This document shows positions 44,401 to 53,907 of a stretch of DNA of 64,000 nucleotides, one piece after another. Under the pieces are notes generated by a model, which saw only the letters and a program-made list of their open reading frames with translations, was not told where the DNA came from and did no database searches. The first letter of the stretch is position 1. Every line of letters begins with the position of its first letter. The position numbers and the translations under genes are program-made. Source of the stretch: Archivesica marissinica (taxonomy: Eukaryota > Mollusca > Bivalvia > Venerida > Vesicomyidae); contig CM026404.1 in the NCBI GenBank assembly GCA_014843695.1, positions 86,830,712-86,894,711 of the forward strand, read 5' to 3'.

Positions 44401-47400
44401 TGATGGATTTGCCATCAAAGGTCTTCAACGACTGCTAGAAATGAACGACACTTCGAAAGCCGAGACAAGCACTGGTGAATATACAGTTGACCAACCAGGT
44501 AACCTGGATCTGGTGAAGAGGTGGAGAGGAATCATTAACACGTATTCTGTTAAGCCTGGGAAGGAGAGGTACGTACATCGTCATGGTTTCCTATTTCCAA
44601 TTCAGCAATAGGAAACTATTGTGTTTTCCTATTGTATGGTATCATTTTTTTCCAAATATTTGCCTCAAATACGGAGTATTTCAACTAATAAGCAAACGTC
44701 GTATACGCAGTTTGTTGACATAACAAAATAATGTAAATAGGGTCGACATTCATGCGTAATACAACCCGTGTATCCTGAATAACACGATTTATGGTATAGA
44801 TTTACCGTTATATCTCACATTTGTGCCTATGCCTATTTATTTGTAGACTGGTCTTAGTTAAATTATCATTGAACGACATTATCTAGCGTTTAGTATCGAC
44901 TCCGATGACAAACAAACGTTTCAAACAATTCAGGAGCGTGGATAATCGTTATATGAAATCCTACTTTCAATTTTGAAAGTTTGTAGATCACAAAAACGCT
45001 GTTTATTGATTCAATGTTAATGTTCGAATGTTTTCGGAAGAATTTGTAGTAGCAAATTTAGTAACTTTTTAATTAGTATGTAGTTTCTCAAAATATATTT
45101 GTAGTTTTCATAAATCCAGGACTTGCTACATAACCGTTTAACTTAATACAAACCTAATTTGTAAATTAACTTGCTACACCTGGGTATTTATATAAACTAT
45201 TATCTATTTATATTATACCGTCTCCATGACCTAATGGTTAACCCATTCAACACCAAGTAACTGACATGGACTGGTCCATGATATTTTTAGACCAATAAAT
45301 TAATAACAAAATTACATTTGGATCAGTTCATTTATCAAAATGGGTAATTTTATTTCTAAAAATAGTTATATTACTTGAAAAAAGTGCAGATCCTGATGAG
45401 ACGGCTCGTCACGAGCCGGCTCATCTGGATCTACACTCTTTTGTAAGCCAATTTAGAGGTCTGTGGTGCTGAAAGGGTTAAGGCATCCGTCCGCTTACGG
45501 AGCGCGAGGATGAAGGTTCATTTTGATCGTGTCCGGGTTGGTGATCCGACAGCTTGTTACTATGGGCCTGGCATACAATTATCGGATTCAGATAGTTGTG
45601 ATGGTCATAAGAGGCGTCTCACAAGTCATAAATAGGCATGACTATAATGAACAAACACTTTTATATTAACCCTTTCAACACCACAGACCTCTAAATAGGC
45701 TTACAAAAAGTGTAGATCCAGATGAGCCGGCTCATGACGAGCCGTCTCATCAGGATCTGCACTTTTTGCCAGTGATATGACTATTTTTAGACATAATTAC
45801 CCATTTTGATAAATGAACTTGTCCAAATGTAATTTTCTGATTCATTTATTGGTTTATGAATATCATTGACCAGTCCATGTGAGTTACTTGGTGTTGAATG
45901 GGTTAACTTACTATTATATTAATTTACTACAATGTATTTATATTAACTCCATACATACTAGTACCTATTTATATTATAACACTTAAGGTCGCTGACTTGT
46001 ATACATACCACTGTAACCTATCATCACTGATGGTCACGGGTTCGAGCCCCGCTCAGGCCGTGTTTCATTTATATGAAAAAGTTGGCAGTTTCTTACAGAG
46101 GTTGGTGCACCTAAGTACTGGTTAACCGCTGGAGCCTGCCCAGGAAAGGTGTTGTTAGGTAAACTGCCCGTCGGTGATATAGCCCAAAATGGTGCTGATG
46201 CAGGCGTAAAACCCGAAATATAACATATATTATAACACGGTATTTTTAAATGTAGAAAATCGAGTCTGGTGCTTTAAGTGTGGATTATTTTGCTGGAAAA
46301 AATTTGGGCTCCTGCTTTTATTTAAACGTGGATTATTTTGTTAATTTGTATAATGTTATTGAGCACCCACAATGTGTTGTATTTGTTGTACTATAGGGCG
46401 TTGATTGCCAGCATTAATGAGGCTGGTAACAACACGATGGACTACTACACTGCTGGTGTACACATCCTCATATCAGACGCACTCATCAATGTAGATACCA
46501 CTACCTGTGACCAGACGTGCTTGAAGGACAGAATTGTGGCAGCTAAGGAAGACGGCCTGTGGAGAGGGTGGCAGGTATGTAATGTGTGTTACTGGAGGTG
46601 TTCAGCTACCTGTTACCGGCCAAAGCCTCGATCTCTGCTTGCATTTAATAACATGCATGATCTCCTTTCATCTGGCTGTCAACAAATTATTCAAATCCTT
46701 GTGTGGTCCCTTTTTACAGATTTGAAAAGTGGGTCAAATTAAGGAGAACATTGAATTAGTTTATTCGCACGGACCAATTCTATGAATTGTGCCCAATTTG
46801 GTGTATAGCAATCTTACTCTCTTAGTAAAGTCAATATTCTGGATACAAAATATTCAATTCCACATTTCTTTCGTTTTGCATCAATAACCCTTTATCTCGA
46901 ATAAATTCTATCCGACATGTCGTAACGTTATAAACCATTTAATAAATTCCAAGCTCAGTCTGAATCTAGTGTTAAAGTCTTGTGGAAGTCGTCATAGCGC
47001 AGTGGATGCACGTTCGCTTCAAGTATGAAAGGTCCGGAGTTCGAGTCCCGCTGGAGCGGTTATGATTGTGCCCTTAGGAAAGGCATTTAAATTCCACATT
47101 GCCTCCTCTCTCTCCCTCGTGGCGATGGATCCCATCAGGAATGAGGTCTCGAGAGTGATTAATATAAAGTTGAAAGAACTTGTTTCGCAATTGAGCTAAA
47201 ATAAATTTGTATAAACTAAAGTCTTGTGTATAAAAGTACATGTACTACTATAACTTACAGCAGCGTTGCAAACTTGCTCATTGACGTTGTTTATTTGTTT
47301 GATTAGGTGGATAATGAAGCGAGTCCTCGGTTTGGTAGTGTTATTGATGTTACTCTACAGAAAGCATGGCAGATGTTCCACCTACTCCTACCAGGAACCG

Positions 47401-49764
47401 CATTTATCTACTATGGTGATGAGATAGCCTTGGAGAATGGAGTTGTTAATGCTATCCAAACAAAGGATCCTCTAGCATCAGTGCCCGGACAGGTAATCAG
47501 CTGTGTGTTTGTTGTTGTGCCATGTTTCTAACATGAATGTTTTCAATGCGTCTTATTATGATCTACTGTAATGGCTCCTGTTGTTTTATAATTGACCGTT
47601 CAAGTTCACACACACTACTCATTGGGCAGTGTGTATTGATGCATGTACTGTGCTTGTCGGATAGGACCCTGCGATCTCTATAGGAGCAGGTATCTGACCA
47701 ACAAAAGTTGGCATGTTGTAATGGACATAAAAGAAACATATTTAAATAACTTGCAAGTAAGATGGTAATGTGTTCAGATTCTGCCTATGTTCTTACAAAA
47801 AAATTGTCTTCGTTGTTGCAGATGTCCAGAGACCCATACCGCACCCCGATGTTGTGGACAACGGAAGAAAATGCTGGTTTCTGTGCCAAGAATGTAACCC
47901 CATGGCTGCCCGTCAATACTGACTTCATGGACAACAATGTTCAGGTAACGTTAGTTTATACAAATTTATTTTAGCTCGATTGCGAAACAAGTTATTTCAA
48001 CTTATATAAATCACTCTCGAGACCTCATTCCTGATGGAATCCATCAGCATGAGGGAGAGAGAAGAAGCAACGTGGAATTTAAATGCCTTGCCTAAGGGCA
48101 CAATCGTAATGGCTCCAGTGGGGCTCGAACTACGGACCTTTCGCACTTGAAGCGAACGCTCATCCACTGCGCTATCTCGACTTCCACGTCGGGTAACGTT
48201 GACAACCAACTGTTTCATTTATTAATGACAGTAATCGTAGTTCTATTGTTATTAACAGTATTTCAGAAAAACTATGCCTGGGCCTTTGTGTCCAAGTGGT
48301 TACCGTCTTTGAATTCAAATCACATACCTTCACCGCTGTAGGTTCGAATCCTACTGGTGGTGTCAAATTCTTTTGATGATGAAGCAATCCTAGTTGCCTC
48401 CGTGGTCGAGTGGTTAAGGTCGCTGACTTGTATACCACTGTAACCTATCATCACTGATGGTCACGGGTTCGAGCCCCGCTCAGGCTGTGTCTCATTTATA
48501 TGAAAAAGTTGGCAGTTTCTTACGGAGGTTGGTGCACCCACGTACTGGTTAACTGCTGGAGCCTGCCCAGGAAAGGTGTTGTTGGGTAAACTGCCCGCCG
48601 GCGATATAGCCCGAAATGGTGCTGATGCAGGCGTAAAACCCGAAATATAACATAACATGAAGCAATCCACCTTGCTTGCGGTATGTTGGTGGTTCTACCC
48701 GTGTCTGGAATACTGCTTGGCGGGGCATCGAGGATCTTCCTCCACCAATAATACTTGGAGTCACCATATTGGTGCGACGTTAAACCCCCAAAACAAGCGA
48801 AATAAACCAAACTGTTGTGTGTGATGTGGGCCACTCAATAAGTGAGAATGGTCCCATTTTAAGTGAGATTTGACTAATACAAGGGAGACGTTTTACCGAC
48901 CCATTTGTGTATACTGAAGTCTGTTTACATATAATGTAAAATAACTGGTGCCTCGAACAATTAATTATGCACAACAATCATCAGTAATAGATCAAAATCC
49001 ATTCTACAAATGTCAAAATTTGTAAACAATTACCATATGACTGAATCGGCACTCGGGGTGGTCATTACTCTACGAAATAAGTCTGAGATATTGCGGGTTT
49101 CTGGGAAATTGTCATAAAAATATTTATGTTAAGAGTCATAAAAAAACCAGGAGATGTTATACCACTCCATTAGAGCGTACGTATGGAATGCATGTAATTG
49201 CGTGAGGAAATGTCTCGCGGCGTGAGATATGACATGTACGAGTATCCGTCACATCAAAACCATCGTCTTGGTGGGTGACCTTACGCAAAACACTTAAATC
49301 ATCTATCTCTCTACCTTATGTCTCTTCGAGTATTTAAAGTCATGTACAAACTCTTAGCATTCTAACTAAAATGGCTTGCATAAACTTATTACAAATTCTG
49401 ATGTAACATGAAACAATGTACTTGTGTGTATTTTCAGTTCAATGGAGCTCATATGGTTGGGTACACCATTTTGAAGACCTTCAAAGATCTGGCCGAAATC
49501 CGCTCCAAGGAATCGTTCCAATTCGGCAACTTTGAGATCAATACGCTCAACGACGATATTATCTATTTTACTCGAAAGGCAGCCGGTTTCCCAGGGTATC
49601 TGGTAGTATTTAACCGTGGCGCAAAAACAGCAGGATTCTCCAACGTTGCTCCCATGCTTACCCTGCTGTATGATTCATCAACGAAGAAAGTTGGGAAAGT
49701 TTACAACACCACGTCTGCCCCGATAGGATTTAACGATGGAGAAGTTTACGTGTTTGAGTTCTAG
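38061..49764 (+). CDS. SLC3-type amino-acid transporter heavy chain (4F2hc/rBAT-like), nine coding exons
   Basis: Exons 38061-38484, 40856-41038, 42615-42769, 43558-43683, 44369-44568, 46397-46574, 47307-47492, 47822-47944 and 49438-49764 join at GT-AG sites into 633 codons plus stop (intron phases 1, 1, 0, 0, 2, 0, 0, 0). The N-terminal part resembles 4F2hc: a cytoplasmic tail, DPFWVRTR before one membrane helix (about 75-98), and C102 in APKC, where 4F2hc carries the cysteine that disulfide-bonds to its light chain. The ectodomain is closer to rBAT: DFIPNHTGKKHEWF, PDLNLRN, FWLDKHVDGF, LLPGTAFIYYGDEI and WLPVNTDF. These proteins are not transporters themselves; they traffic SLC7 light chains to the plasma membrane. 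The catalytic Asp of the amylase motif is absent. I left the symbol blank because an SLC3A1/SLC3A2 split does not map cleanly onto invertebrate members. Confidence 0.93.
38733..40280. mobile_element. hAT-like fold-back element inside the MITE
   Basis: A 1532-base element (38741-40272) with near-identical inverted arms beginning ca(c/a)agggattcggcacg that run over about 450 bases to a centre near 39215. The flanks ttccatga and gtccatga form an 8-base duplication with one mismatch. Termini and duplication length fit hAT; no hAT transposase is present. Confidence 0.82.
39389..39980 (+). mobile_element. LINE 3' fragment inside the fold-back element
   Basis: A 574-base insert (39398-39971) flanked by tctcgtcga at 39389-39397 and 39972-39980. 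It carries an open C-terminal frame to the stop near 39766: KPTLGEW, RREEVILARLRIGHSR, a CIPC...VEHILIHC zinc-knuckle-like motif and IKAIGIYNKL. This matches the C-terminus of Jockey/I-type non-LTR retrotransposon polyproteins. Confidence 0.82.
40553..40757 (-). mobile_element. SINE-F in SLC3 intron 1
   Basis: On the - strand: gtccagtgcctgagtggtag, a gggttcaatactcgg B-box-like segment, the aagcttgaccaggaaaacgg body and the ggggttcgacattaatggaa 3' end. Confidence 0.75.
40856..41038 (+). CDS. SLC3 coding exon 2: first barrel strands
   Basis: Residues 142-203. The acceptor is atattttcag and the donor is aaag|gtatgc. The exon encodes YLEKLGVNAFWLNSIYKSGV, then DYNDVVDHKLIDESVGSMKTF, matching the rBAT stretch FLKDLGVRYWSTLPFKSGV through DVIDFKDIDPIFGTMKDF. 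Confidence 0.93.
41039..42614 (+). other. SLC3 intron 2
   Basis: cgcctaactgtgg at 41599 is repeated inverted at about 42353, which could mark the ends of an old element of about 770 bases. Otherwise nothing was recognised. Confidence 0.45.
42615..42769 (+). CDS. SLC3 coding exon 3: DFIPNHT region
   Basis: Residues 203-254. The acceptor is gtgtttcag and the donor is ctgg|gtatgt. The exon encodes MRIVMDFIPNHTGKKHEWF and EDFYIWENG...NPPNTW, matching conserved region I of the amylase-like family and rBAT. NHT is also an N-glycosylation sequon. Confidence 0.94.
42770..43557 (+). other. SLC3 intron 3
   Basis: No repeat family recognised. Confidence 0.5.
43558..43683 (+). CDS. SLC3 coding exon 4: WYYHSYLPDYPDLNLRN region
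   Basis: Residues 255-296. The acceptor is aatttcag and the donor is ggat|gtaagt. The exon encodes ETVYGTSAW and QWYYHSYLPDYPDLNLRN, matching the rBAT segment QCYFHQFMKEQPDLNFRN. Confidence 0.94.
43728..43926 (+). mobile_element. SINE-C, 5' truncated, in SLC3 intron 4
   Basis: The body from actcatttatatgaaaaagt to acccgaaatataacataa, flanked by ttgtttgtataaa on both sides (about 43730 and 43916). Confidence 0.83.
43960..44241 (+). mobile_element. SINE-E, full copy, in SLC3 intron 4
   Basis: The head is ccagtggtaacacgctggac, tggtaatccag, with the B box ggttcgatccccc. The body is taataaaattaacagtcttt and cactgtgcacgtaaaagacc, and the tail is cgataaataaacgtaaaa. The head folds like tRNA-Thr (GGT). 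The central gtgcacgtaaaagaccc box recalls conserved domains of molluscan SINEs (inference). Confidence 0.83.
44369..44568 (+). CDS. SLC3 coding exon 5: degenerate nucleophile motif
   Basis: Residues 297-363. The acceptor is ttttctag and the donor is gagag|gtacgt. The exon encodes FWLDKHVDGFAIKGLQRLLE. In active family members the segment after VDGF carries the catalytic Asp (GFRxD type), and rBAT keeps SLDA there. Here it is AIKG, so hydrolase activity is not expected. Confidence 0.93.
44620..45058. mobile_element. MITE-2, partial copy, in SLC3 intron 5
   Basis: Matches 16350-16745 from ttttcctattgtatggta to gaatttgtagtagcaa. The TTAAAGCGACA ends are missing. Confidence 0.78.
45238..45481. 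mobile_element. piggyBac-like MITE, copy 5, in SLC3 intron 5
   Basis: TTAA at 45238-45241 and 45478-45481. It is inserted into a tRNA-like stretch (ccatgacctaatggTTAA before it, ggcatccgtccgcttacgg after it) that would otherwise read as an A-box region. Confidence 0.87.
45666..45906. mobile_element. piggyBac-like MITE, copy 6, in SLC3 intron 5
   Basis: TTAA at 45666-45669 and 45903-45906, in the opposite orientation to copy 5 only 190 bases away. Confidence 0.87.
45970..46240 (+). mobile_element. SINE-C, 5' truncated, in SLC3 intron 5
   Basis: It starts at taaggtcgctgacttgtata and ends acccgaaatataac, with tatattataacac on both sides as the target duplication. Confidence 0.83.
46397..46574 (+). 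CDS. SLC3 coding exon 6
   Basis: Residues 363-422. The acceptor is gtactatag and the donor is gcag|gtatgt. The exon encodes NEAGNNTMDYYTAGVHILIS, then CDQTCLKDRIVAAKEDGLWR and GWQ. The MDYYTAG segment aligns with the rBAT MYYGLPF region; the general-acid glutamate expected nearby in enzymes is not obvious. Confidence 0.88.
46575..46973 (+). other. SLC3 intron 6, left part
   Basis: No recognised element before the SINE. Confidence 0.45.
46974..47228 (+). mobile_element. SINE-A, full copy, in SLC3 intron 6
   Basis: A 233-base element, gaagtcgtcatagcgcagtg to aaatttgtataaac, with the target duplication aaagtcttgtg at 46974-46984 and 47218-47228. Confidence 0.88.
47307..47492 (+). CDS. SLC3 coding exon 7: LLPGTAFIYYGDEI motif
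   Basis: Residues 423-484. The acceptor is tgattag and the donor is gacag|gtaatc. The exon encodes VDNEASPRFGSVIDV and MFHLLLPGTAFIYYGDEIAL, matching rBAT LLFTLPGTPITYYGEEIGM. NEASPR replaces the NHDxPR of active enzymes. Confidence 0.94.
47493..47821 (+). other. SLC3 intron 7
   Basis: No recognised element. Confidence 0.5.
47822..47944 (+). CDS. SLC3 coding exon 8, donor duplicated by a SINE
   Basis: Residues 485-525. The acceptor is ttgttgcag and the donor is ttcag|gtaacg. The exon encodes RTPMLWTTEENAGFC and WLPVNTDFMDNNVQ, matching rBAT SPMQWDNSSNAGFS and WLPTNSDY. A SINE sits immediately inside the intron and its target-site duplication repeats the donor at 48192-48200. Confidence 0.93.
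47944..48200 (-). mobile_element. SINE-A inserted across the SLC3 exon 8 donor
   Basis: The target duplication ggtaacgtt lies at 47944-47952 and 48192-48200. The first copy includes the last exon base and the splice donor. The element reads on the - strand from the gaagtcgagatagcgcagtg head near 48187 to the tail at 47953. Confidence 0.88.
48283..48795 (+). mobile_element. SINE-D, split by SINE-C, in SLC3 intron 8
   Basis: The head is gcctttgtgtccaagtggtt with the B box taggttcgaatcct at 48283-48390. The body resumes at 48669 (accttgcttgcggtatgttg) and ends ttggtgcgacgttaaacccc. Confidence 0.72.
48379..48668 (+). mobile_element. SINE-C, full copy, nested in SINE-D
   Basis: gcctccgtggtcgagtggtt to cgaaatataacataac, with the target duplication atgaagcaatcc at 48379-48390 and 48657-48668. 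Confidence 0.88.
48796..49437 (+). other. SLC3 intron 8, right part
   Basis: No recognised element. Confidence 0.5.
49438..49764 (+). CDS. SLC3 coding exon 9: C-terminal beta domain and stop
   Basis: Residues 526-633 and TAG. The acceptor is gtattttcag. The exon encodes YTILKTFKDLAEIRSKESFQ, IIYFTRKAAGFPGYLVVFNR and ends NDGEVYVFEF. This is the C-terminal all-beta domain layout of SLC3 proteins (compare FIVVLNFG and GEGLIFE in rBAT). Confidence 0.93.
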   Translation, partial: FNGAHMVGYTILKTFKDLAEIRSKESFQFGNFEINTLNDDIIYFTRKAAGFPGYLVVFNRGAKTAGFSNVAPMLTLLYDSSTKKVGKVYNTTSAPIGFNDGEVYVFEF

Positions 49765-49942
49765 ACAGGGACTCTTTACACCTTGCATAATCTCAAGATC
49801 CCCAGTGTAATGTAATTACTGCATCAATATCCACGCACGGTCTCCAGTGAGAGCATCCAATTTCATTACAGTCATATTCCTGTTCCAACGTGACGTTCAC
49901 AATTCTAATGCAAGCCATTATTAATCACTAAATTGTACTATT
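49765..49942 (+). other. SLC3 3' flank / probable 3' UTR
   Basis: Short sequence between the stop and a SINE; no canonical aataaa is seen before the SINE, whose own tail (gaataaataaagttt at about 50126) could act as a poly(A) signal (inference). Confidence 0.4.
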
Positions 49943-50150
49943 AGCAATCTCGCTTCTCACCAATGCAACCCGGGTTCGATCCTCAGACCGGGAAGTATGT
50001 GAGATTGTACGGTGGACACCAGATTGGACAGGTGGGTTTTCTCCGAGTACTCCGGTTTCCTCCCACACGAATGACCACATTTACACTTTCATCCTTGCCA
50101 ACAAAAGTGATTAATATAAGTTGTAGAATAAATAAAGTTTAACTTTAAAA
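49943..50150 (+). mobile_element. SINE-B, 5' truncated
   Basis: From ctcgcttctcaccaatgcaa and gggttcgatcctc, through ggtgggttttctccgagtac, to gtgattaatataagttgta and a short tail. Confidence 0.82.
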
Positions 50151-50185
50151 GTATTCAGCAAAGAATTCAACCATTTTAATGTACT

Positions 50186-50417
50186 TTAACCCTTTCAACA
50201 CCACAGACCTCTAAATAGGCTTACAAAAAGTGTAGATCCAGATGAGCCGGCTCGTGACGATCTGGATCTGCACTTTTTGCCAGTGATATGACTATTTTTA
50301 GACATAATTACCCATTTTGATAAATGAACTTGTCCAAATGTGATTTTCTGATTCATTTATTGGTTTACGAATATCATGGACCAGTCCATGTGAGTTACTT
50401 GGTGTTGAATGGGTTAA
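50186..50417. mobile_element. piggyBac-like MITE, copy 7
   Basis: TTAA at 50186-50189 and 50414-50417. The same core as copy 6, with one arm of the internal inverted repeat deleted. Confidence 0.87.
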
Positions 50418-50577
50418 AACTAGATAATCTTATTTTGACTAGTTTTGTTCTATTGTTTGACTTGCCTTTCGTAGCTTCATTTCTCTGTAACAAATGATAA
50501 TGGCAAAGAAATTAACACATGTTTTAAGAAAATTACTTGAATATATCATTACAGGTCACTCGCAATTTCACCTTTCT

Positions 50578-50790
50578 TGTGTGTTTTACGTTTATTTATC
50601 GTCTACCGGTTGCCCATATGAGCGACGCCTCCTGAAGAGATTAAGTCATTTTAGATTTTTGGAGGATAGTGCAATGATACAGAGACCCATTCCAGAGTCT
50701 CATCTGGTTCTTTTACGTGCACGGTGTACAGCACCGACACAAGACCTCGGTTTAACGTCCCATCTGAAAGACTGTTAATTTTATTAGGGC
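50578..50790 (-). mobile_element. SINE-E, head missing
   Basis: tgtgttttacgtttatttat through gttcttttacgtgcacggtg to ctgttaattttattaggg. The tRNA-like head is absent. Confidence 0.78.
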
Positions 50791-51078
50791 AAAAACTGCA
50801 CAGCTCTTTTTGTCATAAATATCCCCCTTTGGGAAGTAGGGTGCAAATCACTTCAAAGCAGATGTTGTTGTTGTTCCTCTCGTGGCCCTTTTAACGTGCT
50901 TGTTCATGTAACGTTGTTTTGTTTATATATTCATAGAGATAGGTCCGAAATAGAAAAAACAGAATTTTTTTCATTTTTAAAACTTTGTCACTTTACTTTG
51001 CAAATGATAAAATGAAGCGATAAAATGAACACGGTAAAACAACTTGAATGCAGACCAAATGCATTGTATGTTACATTG

Positions 51079-51261
51079 TACCGTCAAACCTGTCTTCAGC
51101 AGCCAGCCACGGGAAATCCAGAAAGTGGCTGCTTAGCACAGAGCCACTACTTAATAGAGGTAAACTGTATAATAAAACAACATATTGGGAATCTGGAAAC
51201 TGGCTGCTTAATACAGGTTGGCTGCTAAATGGAGGTGACCACTAACACAGGTTTGACTGTA
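51079..51261. mobile_element. Tc1/mariner-type MITE, copy 2
   Basis: Same length and family as 24606-24788 in opposite orientation, ccgtcaaacctgtcttcag to acacaggtttgactg, with TA at 51079-51080 and 51260-51261. Confidence 0.86.
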
Positions 51262-52438
51262 CTGGCAATCTACTGAATCAGGTGTTTGTTTAAATGTGAG
51301 AAGAATTGGCAGCATTGAATTACATGAGAAATAGATTAAATTCAATGTGGGTGTTGTTGCAGTAGTTATCAGCTGATCTCTTGTACACTGCAGAATACAC
51401 TGTAACATGTCCTCCTATTTAGTGTTGTTTGCACCGTCATCTCCACCATATAGGATTATCCAACTTATCACAAAGTTGAAGAATACAAGGTCAATCTTTT
51501 CATGTACATTTATAGGTTATTCACAATTTCTTCCTGCTTGCCTTTAATGTTTGCATGGCGTCTTCTATATGGCTGCGTATTGCCAGACCCCTTCCGATAC
51601 GATACGTATTGCAATACGGGACTGACGATATGATACAGGCAATATCGGAGAACGGATCCAAATTTAGGCTCATACCAAATGACCTCTGTGAGCACTTGAC
51701 CTTCGTTTGAGCCTTGTCTCGTCTGGGCTACTGTAGGATAGAGAAATGTCAATGATGCTCGGTACAAGATTTCATGATATAAAGTTTATCAACATGTACA
51801 CGCTTGTCAGCATATCGCAGTATATCGCCGCAGCCCTAGTCTTCTACAAACATGGTTAGCAATCGTTGTTCGTAATCTTCTACAGTGTACAAGACACTAT
51901 CATCTGAACTTCTAATCTTTTTTCTTATTCCAAATTGACACACGAATTGTGCTTCTCGAGTTCTATAGTTTGTTAATGCATTCAGTTGGACAAGACATTT
52001 TTTAAAACACTACCCGATTTGGATGTCATATAATCGGGCCGTTTGCTTTAATTTTGTATTATTGCTCGAATAACCATTTAGAAAAAATCATACGTATCGG
52101 TTATGATAGCAATTCAGAATGATTCAAACACGCGTAACATACTTGTTATGTTTACAACCTATATATAAACAGTATATTGGGCAAATAACTCGCAGCAAAT
52201 ATAGCAAAATGGTTCCGTCTGTCTGTCTACCACATCTGTTCATGGTTATTTTGTATGTAAGCACGTAACGACCCGATTATTGTTAAACTGTCTGTCCTAT
52301 CTAATGCTTCTCACACAGCAAGTTTAGGTCTCCATATTTTTGAAATTTTCTGTCATATTTTTAACTTCTCGTAATTTTAAAATATTTCGATTTTCATAGA
52401 ACTCGATAAATTAAAAGTAAAATAACAACGTTTTGTGT
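51262..52438. other. Unassigned intergenic stretch
   Basis: No gene was recognised. A short inverted motif near 51590-51640 (ccgatacgatacgtattgca) is imperfect. Confidence 0.4.
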
Positions 52439-52872
52439 TATTGTGTTATATCCATTGTTTGGTGATTGTCTCCCGATGTTTTATCCATTGTTTGGTGATT
52501 GTCTCCCGATGTTTTATCCATTGTTTGGTGATTGTCTCCCGATGTTATATCCATTGTTTGGTGATTGTCTCCCGATGTTATATCCATTGTTTGGTGATTG
52601 TCTCCCGATGTTATATCCATTGTTTGGTGATTGTCTCCCGATGTTTTATCCATTGTTTGGTGATTGTCTCCCGATGTTTTATCCATTGTTTGGTGATTGT
52701 CTCCCGATGTTATATCCATTGTTTGGTGATTGTCTCCCGATGTTATATCCATTGTTTGGTGATTGTCTCCCGATGTTTTATCCATTGTTTGGTGATTGTC
52801 TCCCGATGTTTTATCCATTGTTTGGTGATTGTCTCCCGATGTTTTATCCATTGTTTGGTGATTGTCTCCCAA
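52439..52872. repeat. 33-bp minisatellite, 13 copies
   Basis: The unit is ttatccattgtttggtgatt plus gtctcccgatgtt, with only ttat/atat variation. It is open in two + frames and on the - strand because 33 is a multiple of three; the apparent peptides have no family resemblance. Confidence 0.97.
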
Positions 52873-52904
52873 TGGAGTTAAATGGCTGCAGTATTGCTTT
52901 ATAA

Positions 52905-53250
52905 CGGTAACCTGTAACTAGTTTTCAAAATAAGTTGTCAGTGTGCATGGTCTTCAGTCGTCTGTCCATGCACTATGTCTTAAATAGAAGAATTTGGAAA
53001 TAAAATGTTTAGCATATCTATGCAGCAACGTTTAATCACGTCAGATTGATGCAAGTCTTGCTCATGAGGTTAATGGAACGATGGCTTATGTGCTGGTGGT
53101 CCATACCATATTTGAGATGACGGAGCACATGCTGATTAAAGTTGTATGCTCAATTTGGTAGTCTCCATATCGCACGCCATCGTAGATTTTGACAGCACTT
53201 TGTACACAATTTAATGTTCAGTCATGGCGAGTGCAGGAAACAGTCAAAGG
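52905..53250. other. Unassigned intergenic stretch
   Basis: Nothing recognised. Confidence 0.4.
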
Positions 53251-53251
53251 T

Positions 53252-53306
53252 AATGGAGAATACACAAGTACATGAATAATAATTATGTACTTGTGTATTC
53301 TCCATT
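53252..53306. repeat. Perfect 22-bp inverted repeat with 11-base loop
   Basis: aatggagaatacacaagtac plus at (53252-53273) is exactly inverted at 53285-53306. The loop is gaataataatt. Confidence 0.9.
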
Positions 53307-53309
53307 TCA

Positions 53310-53905
53310 AGATTCCTCAAATTAGGTCACTATGTCTTAAAATGAAACAACAAAAATGTAATTACAGCCATGAATGTGATGGAATTTTGTATAGAGCAGT
53401 ATCGTCTTGTATCAAGTTTGCTCAAGCTATATCGATTGTTGTGGTAGGGGGTCGTAGTTTACATATACTTGTATTCTTTGAAACCACAATTGCCCAGAGC
53501 TTTGATATTTTGCAATGTAGTGACCCCTTGGCAACAAATACGTTTTTATAGCCCTTTTAAACTGTTGTAAGCAATCCAGGGTTTTCATGGCCCTCAAAAC
53601 TTGTTTTTTAAAATTTAGTATGGTTAGGTTGATGTATTTTCTTTACGAGTCATGAGATTGAAACTTTATTTCAGAAAATAAAATTTATTTTCCTAGATCG
53701 TTTATGGTACACTATGAAGGTATTTCCACAATAAAATGGTGTTTTATATTTACCTGTAAATATCTATAATTTTCTGAAAATATCTTTCCAAAGTCAGTCA
53801 GGAGGAAATTCAAACATGAGATCTATAGGACATAATCTGGTCTATAGTTCTATGATTAATGTTAATAACCGTTGCTACTGACGACGTACAAGAAAAATGT
53901 CGTGA
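53310..53905. other. Unassigned stretch before the satellite
   Basis: One 88-codon open frame (53285-53551) overlaps the hairpin and has no recognised family. Nothing else was seen. Confidence 0.4.
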
Positions 53906-53907
53906 AT

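Noticed and set aside
52435..52904. ORFs of about 150 codons on both strands over the 33-bp array
   Set aside because: Same artefact; no family resemblance and no coding context.
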